DNA from: Anaerolineaceae bacterium
GTDB taxonomy: Bacteria; Chloroflexota; Anaerolineae; Anaerolineales; Anaerolineaceae
DNA: 37,558 bases
NCBI GenBank assembly: GCA_016927865.1
Contig: JAFGLU010000050.1
Location: forward strand, 1 to 37,558
Direction: 5' to 3'
Shown: piece after piece, positions 28,337 through 35,353 of the stretch
How the letters are laid out: each line of letters opens with the position of its first letter
Position numbering within the stretch: the stretch's first letter is position 1
The notes under the pieces: model-generated
Seen by the model: only the letters and a program-made list of their open reading frames with translations
Told to the model about the DNA's origin: nothing
Databases searched by the model: none
Made by a program: the position numbers and the translations under genes

Positions 28337-29591
28337 CTTTTGCCTCCTCGGTCGATTGTGCCAGCGGGCGACTGGCACGCACCTTGCGGATACGCCGCCC
28401 GCTGACTTGTTCCACCGTAAGCTGTAAGCCGTCCACTTCCACCGACTCGGGTCCGTTGGGAACGTGCCCCAGCAGGCCGTAGATCAACCCACCCAGCGTA
28501 TCGGCAATGTCCTTGTCGATGTGGCTACCCATCACATCGTTGAAGTCGTCCAGGTCGGTGCGCCCCAAGAAGATGTACTCATCCGGCCCCACCTGCTGGT
28601 AGGGCTGTTCCTCGGCCTGGTCAAATTCATCCTGGATTTCGCCAACGATTTCCTCGACAATATCTTCCAAAGTGACCAGCCCCGCTACGCCACCGTACTC
28701 ATCGACCACAACGGCCATGTGCACCCGGCGCAACTGCATTTCGCTCAGCAGATCATCGACCTTCTTGGCTTCCGGCACAAAATAAGCCGGGCGCAGCATT
28801 CCGCGCAGCGCAGAAAGGCTTTGCCCTTCCAGGCGGGCGCGCAATAAGTCCTTAGCATACAACAGTCCCACGATGTTATCCACCGTGTCCTCATACACCG
28901 GCACGCGCGAGTGCCCCGACCCTGTCAGCGCCTGGGCAGCTTCCTCAAGGGGGGTGTTGATTTCCAGAGCCTGCAAGTCGATGCGCGGCACCATAATTTC
29001 CCGGGCCAGGGTGTCCCCGAAGTGGAAGATCGAATAGATCATCTCGCGCTCGCCCTTTTCCAGGCTGCCCTCGGCTTGTCCTTCTTCCACCCAGTTGCGC
29101 AGTTCGTACTCCGTGACCGGGCTGAAGCGCTGGCGGAGCATGTCTGGCGAGCCAAGCAGCAGCGTCAGAGCGGTAGAAAGTGGGCTGAAGACAACATCCA
29201 CCAGTCGCGCAAGAGGGGTGAAGCGTAAAGCCCATTTTTCGGCGTGCGGTAAAATCGCGCCTTCCATCAGGTATTCCAGCACCACCAACAGCAGCGCCGC
29301 CAGGGCCATCATTCCCAAGGCCAGCCCCACCCGCCCCGGCCAAATTTGCAACAAGCCCCAGGCGGTGAGCCCCGCCAGGACAAAATGGCTGATGACGATT
29401 CCCAGGCGCAGGGTGGTGCGGATGCGGTAATTGGCCAGCAGGGTCATGGCCCGCTCCACCTCTTCCGGCTGGTTTTCAGCCAGGTTCATCAACAACGGCA
29501 GGCGCGCGTTGAGCAAGCTGGCGCGCATGACAGCCAGCAGCAAATCAAGCAGCAAAAATATTACAACGAACAACCAGTGAAGTTCACTCAC
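28323..29591 (-). CDS. DUF21/CBS-domain membrane protein (CNNM / CorC-HlyC family)
   Basis: A 422-residue protein of the family that includes CNNM-type Mg2+ transporters and the former haemolysin-C and CorC annotations. The N-terminal DUF21 domain has about four hydrophobic segments (LHWLFVVIFLLLDLLLAVM, TLRLGIVISHFVLAGLTAWG, LGMMALAALLLVVLEYLM). MVPRIDLQALEINTPLEEAA opens a pair of CBS domains (about 195-320) with HMAVVVDEYGGVAGLVTLED. The C-terminal CorC/HlyC domain is at about 335-410 (GRTDLDDFND). A role in divalent-cation export or Mg2+ homeostasis is inferred from the family. The start is a GTG at 29591 that overlaps the end of glmU by 8 nt. Confidence 0.9.
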   Translation of the reverse strand: MSELHWLFVVIFLLLDLLLAVMRASLLNARLPLLMNLAENQPEEVERAMTLLANYRIRTTLRLGIVISHFVLAGLTAWGLLQIWPGRVGLALGMMALAALLLVVLEYLMEGAILPHAEKWALRFTPLARLVDVVFSPLSTALTLLLGSPDMLRQRFSPVTEYELRNWVEEGQAEGSLEKGEREMIYSIFHFGDTLAREIMVPRIDLQALEINTPLEEAAQALTGSGHSRVPVYEDTVDNIVGLLYAKDLLRARLEGQSLSALRGMLRPAYFVPEAKKVDDLLSEMQLRRVHMAVVVDEYGGVAGLVTLEDIVEEIVGEIQDEFDQAEEQPYQQVGPDEYIFLGRTDLDDFNDVMGSHIDKDIADTLGGLIYGLLGHVPNGPESVEVDGLQLTVEQVSGRRIRKVRASRPLAQSTEEAKDDAE

Positions 29592-30942
29592 CGCCCTCTT
29601 CTACTTTCTTCTGGAAAGGCTTCGCCGGCACGCCCACCACCACGCCGTCATCCGGCACATCGTGGGTGACCACCGAACCGGCCCCGGTTTTGGCCCGGTT
29701 GCCGATTTTCACCGGCGCGACCAGCATACTGTCGCTGCCAATGAAGGCGTTATCGCCAATTTCCGTCTTGTGCTTATGCACTCCGTCATAATTGCAGGTG
29801 ATCGTGCCTGCCCCAATATTGACCTTCGCGCCGATCTGCGCATCGCCGATATACGAGAAGTGTCCCATCTGCGTGCCTGGGCCCAGATACGAGCCTTTGA
29901 CCTCGCCAAAGTTGCCCATCTTGACGCCTTTGGCCAGGTGGGCGCCGGGGCGCAGGTGACAGAAAGGCCCCATGCGCACTTCGTCTTCGAGCAGCGAGCT
30001 TTCGATGCACGAAGCCAGCACGCGGCAGGAGTTGCCGATTTGAGAGGACTCGATGATTGTGTCCGGGCCCAGATTGCAATTCTCGCCTATGACCGTCTTT
30101 CCGCGCAGGTAAGTGTTTGGCCAGATGACCGTGTCCTGTCCCAAGGTCACATCCGCCTCGATGAAGGTGGTGGCCGGGTCGACAATGGTGACCCCTGCCA
30201 GCATCCACTGCTCATTGATGCGCTTGCGCAAGATGGCCTCGGCCTCGGCCAAATGCACGCGAGTATTGATGCCCACCGCCTCGGTGGGGTCGTCGGCGCG
30301 TACCGCTCGCACCTGCAAACCGTCGTTGACCGCAATCTCCACCAGATCGGTCAGGTAGTACTCGCCTTTGGGCGAAACCTGGATGCGGTGCAGGGCGGGC
30401 CACAGCCATTCGGCACGGAAACAAAACACACTGGCGTTCAACTCGCGGATGGCCAACTGCTCGGGGTTGGCGACCGCTTCCTCAACGATGGCGCGCACGG
30501 TGCCGTCGGCATTGCGCACCACCCGGCCAAAGCCGTGCGGGTCGTCCAGTACCACCGTGAGCATGGAGATGGGGCCGGGGTTATCCTTTTGCAACTCCAC
30601 CAGGCGGGCAATGGTCTGCGGCTTGAGGAGGGGCATGTCGGCATAGGTCACCAGCACCAGGTCGCCCTGCCCGGCAGCCAGTTCCTCGGCAGCCATCACG
30701 GCATGCCCGGTGCCCAGTTGGGGCTGTTGAACGGCAAAGCGGGCTGCATCTCCCACGGCCTGCCGGACGGCATCCTCGCCAAAGCCCACCACCACCACGG
30801 GAGGCTCCTCGGTCACCGCCGCAACGTTGCGCAGCGCATGCATAACCAGGGGCTGCCCGGCCAGGGGGTGCAGCATTTTGGGCGTTTTGGAGCGCATGCG
30901 CGTTCCATGCCCGGCGGCGAGGATAACGGGGATCAGCTTCAT
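29584..30942 (-). CDS. glmU: Bifunctional UDP-GlcNAc pyrophosphorylase / GlcN-1-P acetyltransferase
   Basis: Makes UDP-N-acetylglucosamine for cell-wall and surface glycans by acetylating GlcN-1-P and then transferring UMP. The 452-residue length is typical. The N-terminal pyrophosphorylase (1 to about 230) has VILAAGHGTRMRSKTPKMLH, QPQLGTGHAVM and YADMPLL. The C-terminal left-handed beta-helix (about 250-452) has repeated hexapeptides and the acetyltransferase residues: HLRPGAHLAKGVKMGNF, the catalytic His in MGHFSYIGD, and GAGTITCNYDG. The ATG at 30942 has AGGAGAG 7 nt upstream, and TATAAT lies at 30987-30982. It heads the operon with the CBS protein, cdd and recO. Confidence 0.96.
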   Translation of the reverse strand: MKLIPVILAAGHGTRMRSKTPKMLHPLAGQPLVMHALRNVAAVTEEPPVVVVGFGEDAVRQAVGDAARFAVQQPQLGTGHAVMAAEELAAGQGDLVLVTYADMPLLKPQTIARLVELQKDNPGPISMLTVVLDDPHGFGRVVRNADGTVRAIVEEAVANPEQLAIRELNASVFCFRAEWLWPALHRIQVSPKGEYYLTDLVEIAVNDGLQVRAVRADDPTEAVGINTRVHLAEAEAILRKRINEQWMLAGVTIVDPATTFIEADVTLGQDTVIWPNTYLRGKTVIGENCNLGPDTIIESSQIGNSCRVLASCIESSLLEDEVRMGPFCHLRPGAHLAKGVKMGNFGEVKGSYLGPGTQMGHFSYIGDAQIGAKVNIGAGTITCNYDGVHKHKTEIGDNAFIGSDSMLVAPVKIGNRAKTGAGSVVTHDVPDDGVVVGVPAKPFQKKVEEGGE

Positions 30943-30981
30943 ATTTTCTCTCCTATCCCATGAGTCAGGGATGTTTTAATG

Positions 30982-30987
30982 ATTATA
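30982..30987 (-). promoter_or_regulatory. -10 hexamer of the glmU operon
   Basis: On the minus strand TATAAT (preceded by CCAGG) at 30987-30982. The start would be near 30975, leaving a leader of about 33 nt with an AGGAGAG ribosome-binding site. The -35 region has no clear consensus. Confidence 0.45.
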
Positions 30988-31043
30988 CCTGGAAAGCGCA
31001 AGGCAGATGAACGAGCGCTTGCGGCGGCAGTCGCCGGTTAACC

Positions 31044-31084
31044 AAAGACACAAAGGAAAATTTTGCGTTTTCCTTTGTGTCTTT
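31044..31084. terminator. AT-rich hairpin downstream of tRNA-Gln
   Basis: Perfect 17-bp arms (AAAGACACAAAGGAAAA at 31044-31060 and its complement at 31068-31084) enclose a 7-nt loop. It lies 49 nt past the 3' end of the minus-strand tRNA gene and upstream of the glmU promoter, fitting a terminator. It lacks a long T-tract outside the stem; the stem itself ends in A/T runs. Confidence 0.5.
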
Positions 31085-31132
31085 TGCCTGTGCATACGTT
31101 CAATCGTCTTTCATACGCTTTGGGTGGTTTAG

Positions 31133-31203
31133 CTGGGGCACCTGGATTCGAACCAAGATCCACAGATCCAAAGTCTGGTGTGCTGCCATTGCACCATGCC
31201 CCA
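31133..31203 (-). tRNA. tRNA-Gln (anticodon TTG)
   Basis: A 71-nt cloverleaf reads on the minus strand. The acceptor stem is TGGGGCA/TGCCCCA with discriminator G. The D arm is GTGC-AATGGCA-GCAC. The anticodon loop CTTTGGA puts TTG at positions 34-36, decoding CAA as glutamine. The variable loop has four nucleotides, and the T arm is CTTGG-TTCGAAT-CCAGG. The first pair of the anticodon stem is a C/T mismatch. CCA is not encoded (GCTAAA follows). A -10-like TAAAAT lies 13 nt upstream. Confidence 0.93.
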
Positions 31204-31216
31204 CCTTCGCGTGCTG

Positions 31217-31222
31217 ATTTTA
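31217..31222 (-). promoter_or_regulatory. -10 hexamer of tRNA-Gln
   Basis: On the minus strand TGGTAAAAT ends at 31217, an extended -10. The expected start (about 31210) is 7 nt before the mature 5' end of the tRNA. No clear -35 is seen. Confidence 0.4.
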
Positions 31223-31290
31223 CCACAGAATCCAGTGGGGGTAATTTTTAAATTACCTCTCGGCTTCGAAGATGCGCAGGCAGTTCCAGA

Positions 31291-31309
31291 CGCGGGTAAG
31301 AAACCCGCG
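31291..31309. repeat. Short hairpin CGCGGGT-AAGAA-ACCCGCG
   Basis: Seven-bp arms around AAGAA, followed by CTACAAG. The half-site AAGAAACCCGCG also occurs near 10455 between nuoA and the upstream membrane-protein gene. This looks like a small dispersed intergenic palindrome rather than a site specific to its neighbours. Confidence 0.45.
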
Positions 31310-31338
31310 CTACAAGATGGGTGCGGAAGGAGGCACGG

Positions 31339-31386
31339 TGAAAATCCTGTAGGGGAAATTCATGAATTTCCCCTACAGGATTTTCA
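31339..31386. terminator. Perfect 48-bp palindrome downstream of the response regulator gene
   Basis: A perfect palindrome centred on TTCATGAA, with outer arms TGAAAATCCTGTAGGGGAAA. It lies about 22 nt past the stop of the minus-strand response regulator, after a smaller hairpin (GAGCAC-GG-GTGCTC at 31391-31404). It shares its core with the palindrome at 21892-21917. Terminator function is likely; it may also be a dispersed repeat. Confidence 0.6.
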
Positions 31387-31408
31387 ATTTGAGCACGGGT
31401 GCTCGGCG

Positions 31409-32545
31409 TTACGACTTGGCGTCTTCGTCGGGCAGCAGCCCCAACTTCATGGCCTGCTCGTAGGTCAGCGCGTCGCCGTTGGCTGCGGTCTTGCTTTCTC
31501 CGGAAGTGGCTTGTTCCCAAAAGTCGTCCAGGTTCACCGCGGCAGGCGCGGCTGTTTCCGCCTTGCCCAACAGCTCTTCCAAGGCCTGCAGGGCAGGCAG
31601 TTCTTCTTCGGTCGGAACCACCGGCTCGGGCTCGGCTTTCACCGCCGGCTCAACCGCAGCCGTCTCTTCTTCCACCGGCGTGACCGGCTGGGGCGCGGCA
31701 ACCTCTGGCATGATGTTCAGGCCCATTTCCTTCAAGATATCCGCCAGGCGCTCCTGGACATGCAGCGTTTCCTCAAACCCCAGGGCCAGACGCAGCGTGC
31801 CGCGACCCGGCTTGAGGAACACCAGCAGCGCATAACTGCCCACCGGGGCGGCCAGCAAATCGTACTCACTGCCACGGAAAGCCTGCACGCCACGCTGCAA
31901 GCCCTGCCCCAATTGGGCAGAGACCTTTACGCTCGTGCTCATGTGGCCCATCAGCGGGGGCACCAGTTGGGCCTCCGCCTCCGGCGTGGGCCAATCACCG
32001 GCCTGGGCCACGTTCTTGCCACGATCATCCAGCAAGATGGCCGCCTGCGCGCCCAGCGTGCCACGCAGTTCCGTCAGCACGGCGCTAAGCGAACCGCCTG
32101 ATTCGGCGGGCGCGGTGGGCGCCTTCGCAGCCGGCTTGTCCAGCGGCGCCGTTACGGCTCTGGCAGTTTCTTCGTCCCCAACCACCTCGCGCACCGTATC
32201 CAAGAAGTCGGGAATGCTGACCGGTTTCACCAACAGCTTTTGCGCGCCAACCTCAAAGAATTCTTTATCCATCTTCGCATCTTTGCGCATCCCGGTGATC
32301 ATGATCACTTTGATGTTTGGCTGGCGAGCACGCAACTTGCGGACTAAGTCAAAGCCAGACATGCCCGGCAGGCGGATGTCGGCAATCATGAGATCAAACG
32401 TATATCGAGATGTCTCCAGCAAAGCCTCTTCGGCAGAGGGAACGAACGTCACCGGCACACCTTCATACAATGTGCGCAGGGCATCCTGATAAAGACGCCC
32501 CAGGTCCATGGCATCGTCGACAATCAGTACACGTTTCAAATTCAT
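31409..32545 (-). CDS. Response regulator with receiver and roadblock/LC7-like domains
   Basis: The 378-residue protein (counted from ATG 32545) opens with an intact receiver domain: RVLIVDDAMD (acidic pair), DLMIADIRLPGMSGFDL (phospho-acceptor Asp about 56), VIMITGM (Thr) and LLVKPVSIPDF (Lys). After an Ala/Pro/Lys linker, about residues 155-285 (SAVLTELRGTLGAQAAILLDD, GKNVAQAGDW, DLLAAPVGSYALLVFLKPG) resemble a roadblock/LC7 domain, a fold often found as a partner of small Ras-like GTPases. The tail is acidic and Pro/Val-rich and ends LLPDEDAKS. It has no DNA-binding domain. An in-frame ATG at 32590 gives 15 more residues; the later ATG suits the receiver fold better, but neither has a strong ribosome-binding site. 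No kinase gene is nearby. Confidence 0.82.
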   Translation of the reverse strand: MNLKRVLIVDDAMDLGRLYQDALRTLYEGVPVTFVPSAEEALLETSRYTFDLMIADIRLPGMSGFDLVRKLRARQPNIKVIMITGMRKDAKMDKEFFEVGAQKLLVKPVSIPDFLDTVREVVGDEETARAVTAPLDKPAAKAPTAPAESGGSLSAVLTELRGTLGAQAAILLDDRGKNVAQAGDWPTPEAEAQLVPPLMGHMSTSVKVSAQLGQGLQRGVQAFRGSEYDLLAAPVGSYALLVFLKPGRGTLRLALGFEETLHVQERLADILKEMGLNIMPEVAAPQPVTPVEEETAAVEPAVKAEPEPVVPTEEELPALQALEELLGKAETAAPAAVNLDDFWEQATSGESKTAANGDALTYEQAMKLGLLPDEDAKS

Positions 32546-32706
32546 GAGGTTTTCCCATAAGGCCAGTTCGAGCCACAGTTTTTCGTTCATCCCGAACCGG
32601 ATATGACTATTTTACTTGAAAACAAAAAAAGGGGGGAACTGCACATCAAGGCTCTTTGGGAGTTGCCGTGGTGAAATCCGCATAAACACGAATGACAGCG
32701 AAATTA

Positions 32707-32739
32707 GACACATGCGGGAGCTTTGCTCCCGCATGTGTC
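32707..32739. terminator. Hairpin terminator candidate downstream of the oligopeptide ATPase operon
   Basis: Perfect 15-bp arms (GACACATGCGGGAGC, loop TTT) lie 27 nt past the stop of the minus-strand OppF-like gene. On that strand the hairpin is followed by TAATTTCGC and preceded by AAAATTTT, giving a reasonable factor-independent terminator shape with a weak T-tract. Confidence 0.55.
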
Positions 32740-32765
32740 AAAATTTTGCCAAATCACCGTTCGCC

Positions 32766-33752
32766 TTATTCAACCCGCCAGCAGGCTGCCCAGTGCCCCG
32801 GGTTGGCCTCCTTGAAGGCGGGCTCTTCCACCTTGCACTGATCCATGGCTACCGGGCAGCGCGGATGGAAGCGGCAGCCCGAGGGCGGGTTGAGCGGGCT
32901 GGGCACGTCGCCGGTGAGGATGATGCGCTCGCGGCGAATCTTGGGGTCGGGAATCGGAATAGCCGACAGCAGCGCCTGGGTGTAGGGGTGGAGCGGGTTG
33001 CGGAACATCTCGTCCCGGTCGGCCAACTCGACCATTTTGCCCAAATACATGACCGCTACGCGTTGAGAGATATGCTCTACCACGCTCAGGTTGTGGGCCA
33101 CAAACAGGTACGTCAGGCCAAACTCGCCCTGCAAGTCTTTGAGGATGTTGAGCACCTGCGATTGGATGGATACATCCAGCGCAGAAACCGGCTCATCGCA
33201 AACGATAAACTTGGGCCGCAAAGCCAGCGCACGAGCAATGCCAATGCGCTGGCGCTGCCCGCCCGAAAATTCGTGCGGGTAGCGGCGGGAGTGGTAATCT
33301 TCCAGGCCGACCTTCTTGAGGGTGTCAATGGCCAAGTCAAAACGCTCTTTCGAGGTGCCAATGCCGTGAATTCGCAGCCCTTCCATGACGGACTCGCCGA
33401 TGGGCATGCGCGGATCGAGCGAGGCGTAGGGGTCCTGGAAGATGATCTGCATGTTACGGCGCATGGCCTTTAGCTCTTGCCCGCGCAGCTTGAGCACATC
33501 CACGCCGTCCATATAGACATTGCCCGCGGTCGGTTCAATCAAGCGCAGAATGCTGCGCCCCACTGTGGTTTTGCCACAACCCGATTCGCCCACCAGACCC
33601 AGGCATTCACCCCCTTTCACCGTGAAGCTGACATCATCCACCGCTCGCACCTGGCCTGTCACGCGCTGAAGCACACCGCCGCGCACGGGAAAATATTTTT
33701 TTAGACCTTCGACCTTGAGCAGGTCTTTAGAAGTAGCTGGTATGGTACTCAT
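32766..33752 (-). CDS. Oligopeptide/dipeptide ABC transporter ATP-binding protein (OppF/DppF-like)
   Basis: One of two ATPase subunits that power uptake of peptides or nickel-type substrates through the inner membrane. In 328 residues: Walker [10 protein letters not shown] (about 55-63), Q-loop [16 protein letters not shown] signature [16 protein letters not shown], Walker [13 protein letters not shown], and switch His in [13 protein letters not shown]. The C-terminal oligopeptide-specific extension has the cysteine pattern [14 protein letters not shown] (about 292-305). [13 protein letters not shown] spacing before Walker A is typical of OppF rather than OppD. The ATG at 33752 is 8 nt after the oppD-like stop. 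The substrate is not predictable from sequence. Confidence 0.92.
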   Translation of the reverse strand: MSTIPATSKDLLKVEGLKKYFPVRGGVLQRVTGQVRAVDDVSFTVKGGECLGLVGESGCGKTTVGRSILRLIEPTAGNVYMDGVDVLKLRGQELKAMRRNMQIIFQDPYASLDPRMPIGESVMEGLRIHGIGTSKERFDLAIDTLKKVGLEDYHSRRYPHEFSGGQRQRIGIARALALRPKFIVCDEPVSALDVSIQSQVLNILKDLQGEFGLTYLFVAHNLSVVEHISQRVAVMYLGKMVELADRDEMFRNPLHPYTQALLSAIPIPDPKIRRERIILTGDVPSPLNPPSGCRFHPRCPVAMDQCKVEEPAFKEANPGHWAACWRVE

Positions 33753-33760
33753 TCAATTCC

Positions 33761-34807
33761 TCACGCTGCGGCAGGGTCATGAACATCAATGGGAGCCATA
33801 TGCTCGCCGTGATTGGTATACAACCAGCAGCGAACCATGTGCCCAGGAAGAGCTTCTTCCAGGCGCGGCTCCTCGCGGGAGCAAATCTCGAGGCCGAACT
33901 TCTCACGCAGGCGGCAGCGCGGGGCGAACTGGCAGCCCGGCGGCAGGTTAATCAAGTTGGGCACCAGGCCGGGAATCACATCCAGGCGGTCGGTAACCTT
34001 GCCCAAAACTGGGATGGAAGCGATCAGACCCTGAGTGTAAGGGTGGAGGGGCTTCTCGAACAAGGCCCCCACGCTGGACTGCTCCACAATGCGACCCGCG
34101 TACATGACCGCCACGCGATGGGCCATCTCGGCAATAATACCCAGATCGTGTGTGATCAAGATAATCGCCGTGCCCAGGCGTTCGCGCAGATCGCGCATGA
34201 GGTCCAGGATTTGGGCTTGAATGGTCACATCCAGTGCGGTGGTGGGCTCGTCGGCGATGAGCAGTTCGGGGGCCAGCGCCAGGGCCATGGCAATCATCAC
34301 GCGCTGCGCCTGACCGCCCGACATTTCGTGGGGGAAGGCTTTGGCTTTGCCTACCGCGTCGGGAATACCCACCATCGAGAGCAGTTCCACTGCCCGCTTC
34401 CAGGAAGCCTCTTTGCTCATGTTCTGATGGATTTGCAGCACCTCGGCCACCTGGTACCCAATATTGAACACAGGGTTCAGGCTGGACTGCGGCTGCTGGA
34501 AAATCATCGACATGCGGTCGCCGCGCATCTTGACCATCTCAGATTCTGGCAAACTGAGCAAATCTTTGCCGTCAAAAAGAATTTCGCCCGCCACAACCTT
34601 CCCCGGCACGCCTACCAGGCGCATGATGGAGAGCGAGGTCACGCTTTTGCCACAACCCGATTCGCCCACCAGCCCCAAAACCTCGCCCTGGCCAACGGAA
34701 AAATCCACGCCGTCGACAGCCTTGACCACGCCGTCTTCGGTGTAAAAGTAGGTTTTGAGGTTTTTTACCTCAAGTAAGGTTTTGGATTGGGTTTGATTCG
34801 AGTCCAC
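33761..34807 (-). CDS. Oligopeptide/dipeptide ABC transporter ATP-binding protein (OppD/DppD-like)
   Basis: The partner ATPase of the OppF-like protein. The 348 residues have Walker A GESGCGKS (about 48-55), IFQQPQSSLNPVFNIG, the signature MSGGQAQRVMIAMAL (a slight variant of the more common SGGMRQRV), Walker B LLIADEPTTALDVT and switch HDLGIIAEMAH. The C-terminal extension carries CQFAPRCRLREKF with later cysteines, as in DppD-type proteins. The start is a GTG at 34807 with AGGAG upstream; the first residues are MDSNQTQSK. No permease genes (B and C types) adjoin, so they must lie elsewhere or the ATPases are shared among systems. Confidence 0.92.
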   Translation of the reverse strand: MDSNQTQSKTLLEVKNLKTYFYTEDGVVKAVDGVDFSVGQGEVLGLVGESGCGKSVTSLSIMRLVGVPGKVVAGEILFDGKDLLSLPESEMVKMRGDRMSMIFQQPQSSLNPVFNIGYQVAEVLQIHQNMSKEASWKRAVELLSMVGIPDAVGKAKAFPHEMSGGQAQRVMIAMALALAPELLIADEPTTALDVTIQAQILDLMRDLRERLGTAIILITHDLGIIAEMAHRVAVMYAGRIVEQSSVGALFEKPLHPYTQGLIASIPVLGKVTDRLDVIPGLVPNLINLPPGCQFAPRCRLREKFGLEICSREEPRLEEALPGHMVRCWLYTNHGEHMAPIDVHDPAAA

Positions 34808-35353
34808 GCTCGTTACTCCTGAGATTCTGGGTTGCTGTGGAAATCCCGCATCAACTGTGGGTGAAGCGCATGACGTGAACCGTCTTAAGCACTGTCCCAG
34901 GTTGGGGGCAGATCATAGGGGGTATTCGATTGATCTCCATGATACGAAAGCTCCGCCGAGATTGGGGAACCCTGGAAATATAGCATAAGTGAACCCTATG
35001 GTCTAGAATTGATACGCAAGATTGCCAAGACTCCCCATTTGGGTGATTTTTTTGGCCAAATCGGCAGCATCCTATCCACCCAGGCCATGTCTCCTAGTAG
35101 CGGCGGTTCTTTAAGTCAAGCCAGATGTGGACGTCTGGATAATGTCCCGGCGGGCAAGCGGTGTTTGCTCACCCGGTAGACCCGCCGGGTGGGCAGGCTG
35201 GGCAGGTCTTGCGCGAATGCCCAGGCGTATTGCCCGCTGAAAAATCGTTCAACCGGATGGAGTAGCCCGCATTAAAGACCTGCCCCTACCATAGATTAGC
35301 GTCCGTGGGCCACAAGGCGAAAATGGAAAGGGTCATTGGGGCGAAAAGCCGCT
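34808..35353. other. 546-bp non-coding region upstream of the peptide ATPase genes
   Basis: No open frame here has family character. It holds a likely promoter for the ATPase pair (34977-35005). An inverted repeat has 9-bp arms CCCGGCGGG at 35146-35154 and CCCGCCGGG at 35181-35189 and could end transcription from the binding-protein gene upstream. Short GGGCAGG direct repeats occur around 35190-35217. Permease remnants were not recognised. Confidence 0.5.
34977..35005 (-). promoter_or_regulatory. Predicted promoter of the oligopeptide ATPase genes
   Basis: On the minus strand TAGACC (35005 to 35000) and TATATT (34982 to 34977) are separated by 17 nt. The -35 matches TTGACA at 4 of 6 positions. 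The leader would be about 160 nt, unusually long for this window, so another promoter nearer the gene cannot be excluded. Confidence 0.4.
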
